Below, in pieces: positions 13,801 through 25,475 of a stretch of DNA of 64,000 nt (its first letter is position 1; each line of letters opens with the position of its first letter). The notes below the pieces were generated by a model. It saw only the letters and a list, made by a program, of their open reading frames with translations, was not told where the DNA came from and searched no databases. The stretch is from Formicarius rufipectus. Its lineage: Eukaryota; Chordata; Aves; Passeriformes; Formicariidae. The stretch lies in assembly GCA_013399695.1 (NCBI GenBank), contig VXAU01002080.1, positions 62,001-126,000 on the forward strand, written 5' to 3'. The translations under genes and the position numbers were made by a program.

Positions 13801-16800
13801 CTGAAAATTAGGTAAGAATATAGCTCGATTTAATTTCAGTAAACTAATGCATGTTATCAAACTTTAGCTACTTGAACTAAAAGAAAAACATTAGAGGAAG
13901 AAAGCAAAAGAGTTACTTGCATGTTCATCCATCATATTCATTAGTCCATTACAAATATCGATGCTTCAGTTTCTAAAATAAATACCATATGGTGTTGAAC
14001 ATCTCAGTGTAAAGCTCAGTGAGGAATCTAGTTAATGACATCTAACAGGGACAGTTAGGCAGAAGGGATAGCTAATATACACTCAAGTTCCTATATCTGG
14101 GGCCAGTAAATGACTGTACTGCACTGCAATGAGATGCGAGGCTCGAAGGAAGATGAAATCAAACTGATATTTCAGTATTAAGCCTGTTACATATATTAGA
14201 GTTGTGAATAAGCAAGCTAATCAAAATAAAAATAGTTCAGCTTTTCATCTGGAGAAAATTGCCAATTTCTGACCTAAGCATCCAGCCCTAGTGTTCATTG
14301 TTTAATATGCATCTGATGTAAAATAAGAAATAAGCAATCATAATTGAGAACAGGAACAACTACACTCAAACAATAAAGCTATGGGAAAATGTCAGGGGCC
14401 AAATTAATTGCTAAGGATTTCATAATAAGCATCCCTATCTCTATAGTAGCAGAAAACACCAACACTGTGCTCTGGAGTTTCAGATATTGGAGGACTAAGC
14501 TCCAGTTTGTGTCCATAAGGAACCTGCTGCCACCTGTCCTGTAGGCTTACTTCTGCTTGGGGGAGCCTCGAGGGATCTTCATGCTTGCAGTCAAAGCAAG
14601 ATTTTAAACTAGGGATGTGAGAATAGTTATTCCTATAGATAACTGGCCAAACTGTGATTTTAAATAAAAATTCAACATACTCCAGAATTTATTTTGTTTT
14701 AAATATTTGCTGATAAAATCTAAAAGGAGGGGGAAATGTATTTTTAAGTGTAGCAGTTTCATTTAACAGAAGCATAATGTTATATTTAGGAGATTCTCAT
14801 CATTTTCATTAATCTTTTTACCTCTCTTTTTTCTCTCAGTTTATGTTCTCCCCACTGAAGGGATTAATTCTAAACTTACAAAGCCAAACTCAAACATTCT
14901 CCTCATAAATATTTTCTTCTTTAAGATCACGCAAGACTGATGATTTTCCTTTCGAAACTTTTACCAAAAAAAAGCAGCTGAAAGGAGCTCTATTAGTGTC
15001 AAGGAAACTACCCTGCATGTTCATCACGTAAGGGTATGGAGAATTTAGTTCATAGTTATTAAAACTGTATTTGTCACAGCTATAGAAGCAAAAAGGCTTC
15101 TGTACCAAAAGAGGACCCCTCTGCAATGCTGCTGTATGTGTAAGCACAGAAATTAAACTAAGCAGAATGAGACTACACCATAATCCCTGCAGAAACTGCA
15201 AGTGTGTCAAATGTGTAAATCTATTCTTCAGAGGTACAATGCTGGAGCTTGTCATGGCAACTCTTCTCACTCCTTCCCACTGGTTCCTGGCAAGCATTTT
15301 TAATTTTTTTTAAAGCATTTTTACTCCTCCCCTCCTAGTCCTTTCCCCCCTTCATACAGTATGAATGATATCATCAAAAAGTGAAGAGCAAGCAAAAAAT
15401 ATCAGTGTGCAGACACTTTAGATAGAAGAAGATACATTTGGCCTGTGCATGTTGTAGGGTTTATGCTGTCACAAGCCCAACAGCAGCAACAAAAGTCTTG
15501 TTTGTTTTTTTTTTACCTGTACAAGGCACTGTACGATGTTGAGCTATTAAAGTTTACTGAAAGGCTTTAGGCAAGAGCCAGCTTAAAAGGCTTGGGAACC
15601 TGAGAGATCTGAGAGTTTACAACCTCCATTACTCCTGCAGACAAATTTTATGCCAATAGTCTCCTCTCATACTTGCCTTCTAAAGACCTCGCTCTCTGCC
15701 CATACATCTTTTTACAGTCAGAGGATGCAAGTGCTCTCATCAGTACCAGGAGGATTCCAGAGATTAGGCTCCCAGAGTACCTCCAGGAAATGGATTTAGA
15801 AAAAGAATGCAGTCTTCTCCATCTGCACTGCAGTCACAGTTTGTTCCACTCATAGTAGTTGCTGTTCTCTCCATACCATACCACATGTGCCATGAATATT
15901 CCACAGTGGTTGGCTGCTGACTAGCTGAAGTTGCACAGCCTAAAGCTCCTTTAACTCATGGACACGCTCGGAAATATCTCTGTGACAGACCATGATGCAT
16001 TAAATACACAATGCAATCAGCTGACAGGATTTTAAGTCAGCTAATAGGATTTCTGCCCACAGCTTTGAAACACCTGTGGCTTTGCTACACAAGAACAATT
16101 GTCTTAAACTTTTGACAAAGCAGTTCAAGGGAGCACCAATGTGCCACTTCTCTGTGATGAAGCACAGGGGTGAAAATGAAGAGAGGAGTTTTTACAGGAT
16201 CAGTCTGCCTCTGGGCTACTTTTTGAAGGCCATGAAATGAGTCCCTGCTTCCAGTGGTGGGTGTGTGTCCATGTGTATTCCCTGCTCACAGCCAGCTTCT
16301 ATGGAAAGGAACCCTGTTTTCAACTTTAAAGGCATCTATGAGAATACATGATTTGCATCCAGTTTCCTTCTCCAGAAACAGTGACTGTCTCAGAGCACAT
16401 GCCCCTAGTTCAAGGTCCCTTGAATACAATGATTTCACATTAAATTGACAGATTTCTGCATGAAGAAAATATTTTTATGGGCAATCAGTCAAATATGTTA
16501 ACACTGTCCTGGGATATATTCTTCAGTGTTCTATTTTATTTCAATAAGAGTAAAAGTATTCTAGCAAACACAGAGGTCCAATGACCTGTTCCTGACCTAT
16601 TCAGTGTGATTCCAGCAACTGTGGAATTTCTATGGAATTTCTATACAAACCCAAAGCCTATCCAACAGCTGAAGGAAGACATCAGTATTCATCAGTTTCT
16701 GATTTAGGCCCTCTGAGTATTTTACAGATTTTCCGATGGGAAAATGTTTGTGGGCAGGAAACTCTTCTACAATTAGCAGTATGCAAAGTGCTACAAATAT

Positions 16801-17263
16801 CCCAGACTCCAGAGAATAGTAGCCAAGACCATGTAACTGGCAGCCTGTGAAAGGCAAGTATTTTGTGTCCATGCACCTCACATTTAAACGCAAGTACGTG
16901 TGTGTTTTAATTAAATGACCCAACCATATTTGTCACACTATAATAGCATACACCTGCAGTGACACACCTGATAAAGGTCAGCCAAGGAACAGTCAGCTAT
17001 GAGATACTGTTGGTGTAATCCATGAATTACCTCAGGACAGTTGCACCAATCCTTCAAAGGGACGTCACATGAATATCCACAACACTGCCCTCTACAATTA
17101 CTTCAGGTAAGTTACGGTAGTTCTACTCAGTTCAATACAAATAAATGTACAAGCAAAGGTACCAGATAATAAGTATCAGTTATATTTGCGAAGATGCAAA
17201 TGAAGGAATTGTAGCTTTGTCTTACCAATGACTCATATACACTGGAATACAGCTGTTTCATTT

Positions 17264-17278
17264 AAAAAAAAAAAAAAA
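17264..17278 (+). repeat. poly-A run (A15)
   Basis: An uninterrupted run of 15 A, about 100 bases before the antisense CR1. CR1 does not end in poly-A, so it is probably unrelated to that element. Confidence 0.85.
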
Positions 17279-17377
17279 GTCTCAATCTTTCATTTTTTTT
17301 ACCTGCTATTTCAGATTTTAGCACTTGAGAATAAAAAGCAGCACTTAGAATATTTTGCTTGGAAATAATATACAATT

Positions 17378-18414
17378 ATCGTAGAAACCGTGGAATGGCC
17401 TGGGCTGAAAGAGGGCTTAAAGATTATGTCATTCCGATCCCCCTGCCACAGGCAGGGACACCTTCCCATTAGACCAGGTTGCTCAGAGCTCCACGCAACC
17501 TGGCCCTGAACACTTCCAGGAATGGGGCATCCGCAGTTTCTCTGGGCAAACTGATTCAGTGTCTCACCACTCTCACAGTGAAGAATTTCTTCTGTATATC
17601 TAATCTAAACCTATTCACTTTCAGTTTCAAACCATTCCCTCTTGTATTACATGCTCTTGTAAACGTAGCCTAGCCCCATCTTCCTTGTAGGATCTCTCTA
17701 GGTGGGCTGCTATGAGGTCTCCATATAACCTTCCCTTCTCCAGACTGACCAGCCCCGATTCTCTCAGTCTGTCTTCACATGGGAAGTGCACTAGAGCCCT
17801 TATCAACCTCATGGCCTTCTTCTGGATTTGCTCCAACAGTTTCATGTCCTGCTTATGCTGGGGGCACCAGAGCTGGATGCAGTGTAGGTGGGGTCTCAGA
17901 ACAGAGGGGCAGAATCATCTCCCTCAACCTGCTGGCCAAGATCCTTTTGATGCAGCTTAGGACACATTTGGCCTACTGGGTTTCAAGTGCACATTGCTGG
18001 CTCAGGTTCAGGCTCTCATCCACCAGTACCCCCAAGGCCCTCTCACAGGGTTAGCTTAGGGTGAAGGTCATCCCACAGCCTGTATTCATACCAGAGGCTG
18101 CCCTGACCCAGGTGCAGCAACTTGCTCTTGGTCTCCTTAAACCCCATGAGATTCCCATGGGCTCACTTCTCAAGTTTTTCCAGATTCCTCTGGATGGCAT
18201 CCTGTCCTTCAGGTGTGTCAACAGCTTCACTCATTGTGGTGTCCTCTGGAAGCTTGCTGAATGTGCACTCAAACCTTTCTATATGTCATTAATGAAGATA
18301 TTAGATAATATTGGTCCCAGTACAGAGGCCTTCTTGAGGGAATCACTCCTCATTGGTCATCATGACTCTGAACTGTTAACCACTACCCTCTGGATGTGAC
18401 CATCTGGATGAAAT
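17378..18414 (-). mobile_element. CR1 non-LTR retrotransposon, 5'-truncated, about 1.04 kb (antisense)
   Basis: This is the 3' kilobase of a CR1 LINE on the minus strand, with its 3' end near 17378. On the plus strand the standard antisense CR1 words appear in order: GTGGAATGGCCTGGGCTGAA, CCTGCCACAGGCAGGGACAC, AGACCAGGTTGCTCAGAGC, CTGGCCCTGAACACTTCCAG, TCTCCAGACTGACCAGCCCC, GAGCTGGATGCAGTGTAGG, TTTTGATGCAGCTTAGGACA and TGGTCCCAGTACAGAGGCC. Read from the minus strand it encodes the C-terminal end of the ORF2 reverse transcriptase. The conserved CR1 tail motif is visible as SGLVSLEKGRLYGDLIA in the open frame at 17627-17845. The catalytic palm motif, normally FADD, lies near 18230-18260 and has decayed to LPED, and in-frame stops follow. 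The copy is therefore inactive. Upstream ORF2 and ORF1 are missing, the usual 5' truncation of LINEs. Confidence 0.95.
17627..17845 (-). pseudogene. remnant of CR1 ORF2 C-terminus
   Basis: A 72-codon open frame inside the CR1 copy. It carries the tail region that follows the reverse transcriptase palm and thumb in avian CR1 ORF2 (LLEQIQKKAMRLIRAL, then SGLVSLEKGRLYGDLIA). It is a leftover of retrotransposon coding sequence, not a host gene. The reading frame does not connect to the palm region of the same copy because of stops and frameshifts. Confidence 0.85.
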
Positions 18415-18522
18415 GTAAGCATTACATTGTATAAGCTTAGAGTACAACATGTCTCTTGTACTGTTCAGCATAAATCTGAAAGAAGTTACAATAGCCACTC
18501 AACAAAGTAATTTTCCTTTCAG

Positions 18523-18625
18523 GTTTCTCTACCTTTTCCCAGCCATAACACCCAGACGAAAAAAATGGGATTCAGTGGGTAGAAATGGTGATTATCCTAC
18601 CACAGCTACTCATTACCTGCAAAAG
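18523..18625 (+). other. candidate internal exon (103 nt), low confidence
   Basis: The segment follows a pyrimidine-rich acceptor (ttttcctttcag|G) and ends at a good donor (AAAAG|gtgag). One frame is open across it: one leading base, then 34 codons beginning FLYLFPAITPRRKKW and ending at a codon boundary. The basic RRKK patch after a hydrophobic start could be the cytoplasmic edge of a membrane segment, but this is speculation and I recognise no family. The phase (one base in, zero out) fits the next candidate at 38608, which begins at phase 0. Chance matches of this quality are expected in 64 kb. Confidence 0.2.
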
Positions 18626-20169
18626 GTGAGATGCATTGCCAGGGTTGGAGCTGCTCCTCAGGTCATATGACAAAGGTTCATCCACCAAAATCTGCAATTC
18701 TCAGACACAAGTACTCCCAAACACTTAAGGACACAAAACATGCAGCCATCACTGCCTGGCTGCTGCAGAATCAAAAATGGGGGAAAGGTCACAAGTTCTA
18801 CCATCAGAATTTCCTCAAAGTAAACATCCTATCAACATCTCTACCACGTGTTACCTTACTGTGTGCATTTAGTAAGAATAATACAGCTTCTGCTTGTGAA
18901 AAGAATCAGAGCTCAGACCTTTCATTCTGATGCTCTTTTGATTCTTGTACAGGAAACAGAAGCAAATTTTCAGAGAAGAATTTCAGACTATACAGATCAA
19001 AAGTAACACATGGATGAAAATACATTCCCAGAGCACCGGTACCACCTGCTGCATGTCGAATACTTCAATAGGTACATGGCTGCCATTCCTAACAATCCTT
19101 AAGTGCATCCTCATGGAGAAAATGTTACAGACATCTAAAGTCAATCAAAGGGCTAAATAATTATAGGGAAGCCTATGCCTAAAACATAAGTTTTACTCTT
19201 TTGGGCACTTTTACTGAAAAGAAGACTCTGCATAAAGCACTATCTTTTAATAAGTTTAGCAGCTGGGAAATGCAATCTGCAGTTCCTTAGTAAATATGCA
19301 GCAATTGTGACCAGCAAACTGGGCAGCGATTAAGTCAGACAGCAGCGACCAGAACTGAATGAGACAAATACCAAATCGTTACAATGCCTGAAAAAAATAC
19401 CAGTGAAGATTTTACTCGTTTGTTAGTGCAGGTTTATCAGCATATTTGTCAAAGTACACATTCCATTTCCTAAGCTGGATGCTCTTCACAGCTGCTTACA
19501 GCTGTGAATTAACAGCATCACTCTGCCTTCAGAGGCAAAAGTGTGTTGGAGTTGTGGAGGAGACTACAAGAGGGATCAGTAAATATTGTACACACTTCTA
19601 CATTTGCAGGGAGAAATCTCACTCCCACTGTTGTGAATTTGGTTCCCTGTAGTTACAGGGGAAAATTAGGACCTGGAACACTTGTATTATTGTAAATTAT
19701 AGCTTTTTTATTAACCACATAAAAATGGTAAGACTGGAAAAGTTTAAGTGCTGCACACACAAAGAAAACAGAAAGATTTGGTATGTTTATTTCTGTATCA
19801 ATAGATGAGAAAGGCAGAGCAACACAAAATGTGGAGAAAAGGAGGTGAATACATTTACACATAAACAAGTGTTCTCTCAAGGGCCAGTGCAGGACAAAAA
19901 ACCATATAAAATGGATGGAAACACTAATCTTTACAGGCTTCAACACATCTAAATAATGAATGTGCTTGTGTCAATATTCTACATATTTTATTCAAAAGGT
20001 AGGGACTGGATGTGATCGACTCTAAAATATGTCACAGATAGAATGGGATTTATAATCAAATGGGAACTGAAAACTGCTTTGGTATCAATCAGTTGCTAAA
20101 GCAACAAAGTTCAGAGCATTGGCCACAGTGTCCTTGTGCCAGACAGAAGGTGAGATTAATGCACTAGAC

Positions 20170-20190
20170 TGGACACTTTATGAGTGTCCA
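20170..20190. repeat. perfect 8-bp inverted repeat
   Basis: TGGACACT and AGTGTCCA flank a 5-base loop (TTATG). No T-run follows and no RNA gene is evident around it. It is a structural curiosity only. Confidence 0.7.
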
Positions 20191-22440
20191 CAAATGCAGA
20201 ACCGTTGTATGTATATAAATAAGTTAGTTCAGACTGGGGCTTTTCCTCCTTCCATGTCTTTTTATTGAGAGTAAATCTCGAGATGCCATTGTGTTGGATA
20301 GTTACGAATCTGTCATGCTGTATTGCCTCACATTTTCATGGCCTGTTTAGCATCATTTTGTTCAACATGAATATGCAGGAAAACCCTTCTGCAGATTCAG
20401 CACACTTGGAAAATTTGACATCTATGCCATGTTCAAGGAGAGATTTCCAGCTGTACTTTCACCTTCTCTATGGTCACATCCAGCCACGAGGAAATTCAGA
20501 ACAGTAGCAGCATAATACAACATTTGCGAGGTCTAAGTCTACTTTAGAACAGACTTAACAGTAATCCAATTTGCTTTAAATCTTATTTCTCCATTGTCTG
20601 TCTTTTTAACTTCTGAAATAATTTCACATGATCATGAAAGATACAAAAGTGAATTAAAAAGAAAAAGAGGTGTACAGATATAAAGCCTTTTAGAGAGCAG
20701 TACTGTATAACCACTCACAAACACTTTTGGGTAATGAAATAATGCATCTAACAGGTTGCTGATATCAAAGAACATTTTATTAAAAGATGATTAGTATTGA
20801 TATGATATGGCAAAATTTATAAGTACATGATAAAAATCTCTAAAAAAAAACTTTCAGACTTCTATAGTCAATAAAACTGTTGCTGTTGACTCATCACATG
20901 CTGTAAGATAACTGAATTCAGTAAGTTTATATTGAAACCTGCTTGTGTTTTCTTAGGCTATTTATAGGAAAGACATGAGTTTCTGCAGTTATAATTTGGC
21001 ATTATAATAAGACTAGTGGATTTGAACTCTACTTTTCTTCTGTAATACCTGAGAATCATGCAAGGATGGAACCTCCTTTCCTGATGATACCAATCATTCA
21101 ATCTCTTAAGACAAACAAGAATGTAATTAGTCATCATACAAAGATAGTGTGTTTTAAGGAAAATATTTTATTCTTTTATGCAAATGAGGCCTGATTTTAT
21201 CCAAGGGAGGAAAGGCATCATGGTCATGAAAAACCTAACAACCACTTCCTGACATCATAGGGAAAACCACCATTGAATCAAAAATATGTCAAGGGTTACA
21301 AAAGAATGCATGGGATGAGTTAACTTGCATTTACAAGTTACCTACTTTTCAGAAATAACAAATCCCCACCTGTTTTGCTTCAAGCACTGCAAATTGTTCT
21401 TTTAAGGAAGCAATGGTTGGCAGTACCTCAATGTATATCCTAAAAGAAAAATGAACAAAAATCTGGATTTATCTGCATTTATACCTGTGTTCACATCTTG
21501 TACGTGTATCTACTGAGCATTTATGTCACTATTGATTTAATACCACAATCACAGCTCAGTGTTAATAATTCACCACCAACGTCATATACAATTTCCTGGT
21601 ACAAATGAACCCTGATTAAAGCCATTCACATTTAGATTCCCATCTGCTACTTGGGATTTCTATTCTTAAGTAACGTTTTTCTTCAGGTACAATGGTACAT
21701 TGTAGTAGCAGTTCTATAATCACCTCCCTTCAAAACGAGCAGTGGGAGAACTTCATGCTTTTACACATTTCAGTATTCATTTAGTCATATACATTAATAC
21801 CAAACCTATGTGCCCACTTACCATTTTGTTGTAAAACTTTAAAACAATGAGCAGCAAGTTGGATAAAATTGCATCTTTAGGAAAAACAAAACAAATTAAA
21901 AAAAAATATTCTAAAGGGAGGGAGAAGAGTTTCTTTTGAGACCATAAAGCTGTCACGACAGGTGACTCATGTTGGGCTGCATTAGTCATATCATGGTACA
22001 TTATATAACCAGAGGCAATTGACACAACATAAACTGACACATCACAACATGGCTTGTCAGCAGCGATATGTATAAAGCCAGGCTTTTTAAAGAAAATACA
22101 GGGAAGAAAGTATTGTGGGTTTCATAAACACCACTTAGGAGGACAAAAAAATGGTGTGAAACATTCTGTTGCAAGTTATATTTTTGCAAGAACACATTCT
22201 GCCACCCTTATTATTTTGGAGGATTTGAACTTGTAGACTTATTGATCTCCATAGGCTGAAGTCCGCTAACCCCCTAAACAGCTTAAGGCTTTTCTGGCTG
22301 CTGATGACAGCACGGGATTGTCACCACAGCCAAAATCCATCTGGAGATGAGGAGCTGTGGACAAGCTGTTTCCCAGGTGAATCAATCACCACATCCCAGC
22401 CAGAGCCCTGGGAGCTGCATGAGGCTCACTCCTGATGAGA

Positions 22441-23015
22441 GTCATAGAGTGGTTTGGGTTGGAAGGGACCTTATACATCCTCTAGTTCCAAATCTCCTGC
22501 CAGGGGCAGTGACACTTTCCACTAGACCAGGTTGCTCACACCCCCACTCAGCCAGGCTTGGAACAATGCCAGGGATGGGGTTTCCACAACTGTTCTGGGC
22601 AACCTGTTCCAGTGCCTCACCACTCTCATAGTAAAGAATTTCCTCCATATACCTCATCTAAATTTCTGCTCTTTCAGTCTGAACCAGCTGGTCCTTATCC
22701 TGCCATGACAGCTGCCAATGAAGAGTCCCCCTCTGCCTTGTAGGCCCCCTCAGACACTGGGAGGTTGCTATGAGGTCTCCATGCAACCTTTTCTTCTCCA
22801 GGCTCAACAGCCCCAACTCTCTCAACTTGTCTTCATAGGGAAGGTACTCCAGTCCTTTCCTCAGCTTCATGGCCTCCTCCAGACTTGCTCCAACTGTTCC
22901 AACAGTTCATTTATAAGCTAGGAGCACCAGAACTGTATGCAGTATTCCAGGTGGGGTCTCCCAAGAGAGGAGTCGAAGGGGAGAATCACTTCCCATGACC
23001 ATGCTCCTTTTGAAT
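22441..23015 (-). mobile_element. CR1 LINE 3' fragment, about 0.57 kb (antisense)
   Basis: The plus strand begins GTCATAGAGTGGTTTGGGTT and continues GGAAGGGACCTT, the hallmark of the antisense CR1 3' end. It then runs through ACTAGACCAGGTTGCTCA, GGGCAACCTGTTCCAGTGCC, TCTTCTCCAGGCTCAACAGC and TATTCCAGGTGGGGTCTCCC before similarity fades near 23015. The minus-strand frame at 22658-22870 retains the ORF2 tail as LGLLSLEKKRLHGDLIA, colinear with the same motif in the larger copy at 17378-18414. The copy is 5'-truncated and lacks the catalytic region. The two copies differ enough to be separate insertions rather than a recent duplication. Confidence 0.95.
22658..22870 (-). pseudogene. remnant of CR1 ORF2 C-terminus
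   Basis: A 71-codon frame within the CR1 copy carrying YEDKLRELGLLSLEKK and then RLHGDLIA, the conserved post-reverse-transcriptase tail of avian CR1. After GDLIA the frame becomes unlike CR1 protein, which suggests small indels. It is not a host gene. Confidence 0.8.
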
Positions 23016-23436
23016 AACCCCAACAGCTGAGGAGCTGCTGGTTTCCCATTTCTGTGAACTGTGAATCAACATTTCCATTTGGAGCTGCAGTTCAGTAGGC
23101 ACAGACTTCAAACAGGTGTTGAAGAGTTTCTGTGTATCTGCACAAGCATCTCTGATGGGCTCTTGGAGGGAATAGACACATTTCAGCTCTGTCAGGGAAC
23201 GACAGGGGCTCTCCTCAGAGTCTCTCTTAATGTTCACTGGGATCATCTGGGTACTCAATAAAAAGTACACTGGGACAGCTCCCAACTTCTTGCTCTTAGG
23301 ATGATGAACTTGAAGCAGTTTATCATTACTGCTATTTCTGGTATTTTCTCTGAGTGTCACAAACACATAATTAGAAGGCAGACTGGTGGAGGTCAGATTT
23401 CATCATATGTTCATGCTCATGAACATACAAAGAGGG
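23016..23436. other. unassigned DNA between CR1 and LTR
   Basis: About 420 bases of unique-looking sequence. A minus-strand frame of 126 codons covers 22986-23366 and overlaps the CR1 edge; it has no recognisable domain. It could be part of an older unrecognised repeat, since it is sandwiched between two elements. Confidence 0.4.
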
Positions 23437-23498
23437 TGTGGCAGTTTTGACCTGGTGTCCACTCAAACCTCCGGGCCCTGCCCTTTCCCTAAGGGAAA

Positions 23499-23578
23499 GG
23501 AAAAGGAAAAAACAAAACAAAACACAACAACAAACAAATAAAAAAATACAAACAAACAAAACCAAACAAACAAAAGCT
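23499..23578 (+). repeat. A/C-rich low-complexity tract inside the LTR
   Basis: Runs of A of 2-6 bases separated by single C, beginning after a short polypurine AGGAAAAGGAAA segment. It is probably an expansion within the 3' part of the LTR. Confidence 0.8.
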
Positions 23579-23625
23579 AAGAGAGATAATGGCAAAACAA
23601 ACTCAGAGTGGCTAAAATACTGAAA

Positions 23626-23631
23626 TTTATT
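23626..23631 (-). promoter_or_regulatory. LTR polyadenylation signal AATAAA
   Basis: TTTATT on the plus strand gives AATAAA on the minus strand, in the 3' third of the minus-oriented LTR where R-region signals normally lie. If still functional it would terminate minus-strand transcripts only. Confidence 0.5.
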
Positions 23632-24349
23632 GTTAACAAGGCAANCCTCAATCTGACGTTCTGTGGGTGACTCCATGGGGTGCAGTCGGGTCTCTGCACC
23701 CCGATGGTCTCCATGGGCTGCAGAGGGACAACCTGCTCCACCATGGTCAGCACCACGGGCTGCAGGGGGGCCACAGCTCTGAGTCCTTCCCCTGCTCCCG
23801 TGGGGTCCCTCCCATGGGAGACAATCCTAGATAGACCTCTCCAACGTGAGTCCAGTCCCCGGGCAACACTTGTACAGGGGGAAAAACCTTCTCCAGCATG
23901 GGTCTCCTTCTCCATGATTCACAGCCACAAGTCTCCTGCAGGATCTCGCTTCATCCCAGGCCTCCCACGGGGTAACAGCTCCTTCCTGCATCCACCTGCT
24001 CCAGAATGGGCTCCTCCATGGGCTGCAGGGAGGGCAGAACTTTGAGTCCTCCCCCCCCTGCTCCCATGGGTTCCCTCCTTCTCCTCCTCCTGCTCTGACC
24101 TTGGTCTCTGTGTTGTTATCCCGTGGCAGAAATTTTCTCTGCACCACACTCCTAAATTCTTCATTATGTTATCACAGAGGTGTGACTGTGATTCTTAATT
24201 GGTTCAACTTTGGCCATCAGGCAGGAAGTCCTTCCTGGACCTGTCTGTCATTGGCTCCACAGGACAAGGGAAGATTTTAGCAGCTTCTAACAGAAACCAT
24301 CTTGGAAGCCTCCCCTTCTACTAAAATTTAGCTACAGAAACCTATGACA

Positions 24350-25411
24350 GAGGATTTTTTGTTGTTTCTCATTAAAAATCTGGCTGCTTATGTAGCTGCT
24401 TCAGGGGATTAGAGATTAATTAGAGATTAGATTAATTGCTGAAATACAATTAAATAGGAAACAGCGTTGAAATGCAGCTATTCAAATCCCAAACCAGGGC
24501 ACATATACCCCACTAGAGATTAAACAAAAATCCAGTTAGATTTTCCAAACCTGGAAAACCTCAAGCTTACATATTAACACATCAAGTCACTTTTGAAGGT
24601 ATATTTGACATAAAAAGTGAAAGTGTCAGGCTTGGGAAAGTCATTTACTTGATCCTGACATTCATATAGCCCCAGTGCTCAGTCACTGGCTCTGCAGAAA
24701 TGTCAGGGATCAGTGATAGGACAGGGCAGGGAAGCAGTACCCGATACAAGATGCTGAACCTCAGTGTATTCTTTCCCTTCCTGTACAGCAATCCACTTAT
24801 CTCTGTGAAAACAAATGCTTAACCAAAATCCCAGTCCAGGTGAAGTTTGCAGAGAATCCGAAACGAACTGGAAGTTTGCAGAGGACACTGCTGTTTCCAG
24901 TGAGAAGTTGTAGCACAGCCATTGTGGAATACAGAGACCTCACTACAATCTGCCTGTCCTGATAGAGATTTATTTTGTAATCCTGGCACATTCTTCCTAA
25001 CAGAGGCAAGCATTTTGAAGGGAGGAAAGATTTAAGCCATGGGATGCTACTTGGAACACAGAATGCCACTTCTAATACCGTACACAGTGGTAGTCCCTGA
25101 GGTAGATAAGATCAACCTTCTGATTTGCAGTGCTTCCCACAGACCCACCCGTGGCTGGTTTTGCATGACCCAGATTCTCCTTCCTTGCCTGGGACTTTAT
25201 AAATCTGGGAGTACATTTTTAATGGAAATAATAAATACTTAGTGTGAAAAGGTACTCTTGTGTGTCTTTACAAATAACATGAGGTCTCTTCTATTTTTCC
25301 ACTTAGACTGTATTTAATATTAATTTTTAGAATTAAAAATTGTTACAGGAAAAGAACTGTAGGGCTTCATTCACTAATCAAGTTAGTTTTCTTATTTTCT
25401 TTCCACGGAAC
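24350..25411. other. unique AT-rich non-coding DNA
   Basis: No gene or repeat family is recognised. A local direct repeat of TTAGAGATTA occurs at about 24409-24430. Minus-strand frames at 24703-25069 overlap one another and show no motif. Confidence 0.55.
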
Positions 25412-25475
25412 AACAGATTATTCTGAGTTGGAAGGGATCCACAGGGATGATTGAGTCCAACTCTCGAGTGAATGA
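25412..25475 (-). mobile_element. short CR1 LINE relic (antisense)
   Basis: The words TTATTCTGAGTTGGAAGGGA, TCCACAGGGATGATTGAGTC and CAACTCTCGAG match the antisense 3' tip of a CR1 subfamily ('attctgagttggaagggacccacaaggatcatcgagtccaactc'). Only about 60 bases are convincing. Similarity may continue weakly to about 25560 but cannot be proven by eye. Confidence 0.75.

Larger units (their letters stand above)
10705..17377. other. unique AT-rich non-coding DNA
   Basis: No gene or known repeat family is recognised apart from the T/G tract at 10763-10821 and an A15 run at 17264-17278. Open frames such as minus 14890-15297 (135 codons) and minus 12415-12678 show no motif or family resemblance. An exon-like 71-base segment at 17036-17106 ends in a good donor (CAG|gtaagt) but has a weak polypyrimidine tract. 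Confidence 0.6.
18415..22440. other. unique AT-rich non-coding DNA
   Basis: Apart from the exon-like segment at 18523-18625, no gene or repeat family is recognised. It holds an 8-bp perfect inverted repeat at 20170-20190. The last 200 bases before the next CR1 (22240-22440) are richer in G+C but match nothing known to me. Confidence 0.55.
23437..24349 (-). mobile_element. solo LTR of an avian endogenous retrovirus (minus orientation)
   Basis: The plus strand runs TGTGGCAG...TATGACA, so the element reads TGTCATA...CTGCCACA on the minus strand, with canonical TG/CA ends. The flanks GAGGG (23432-23436) and GAGGA (24350-24354) agree at 4 of 5 bases, consistent with a decayed 5-bp target duplication. 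The interior has the repeated 'ccatggtcagcaccacgggctgcag' type phrases typical of an avian LTR family, and a minus-strand AATAAA at 23626-23631 in a position suitable for the LTR polyadenylation signal. An A/C-rich tract at 23499-23578 lies near the 3' end of the LTR. No retroviral coding region is attached. ORFs within it (for example minus 23577-23915) are products of its G+C-rich composition. Confidence 0.85.

Noticed and set aside
14890..15297. 135-codon minus-strand frame with a membrane-like segment
   Set aside because: Hydrophobic stretches are common in random translations of AT-rich DNA, and no motif or signal context supports a gene.
16622..16643. Direct repeat TGGAATTTCTA x2
   Set aside because: It is a single 11-base local duplication with nothing around it to suggest function.
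23577..24164. Several overlapping open frames on both strands with Pro/Gly/Ser-rich products
   Set aside because: They lie wholly in the G+C-rich LTR and arise from its composition.
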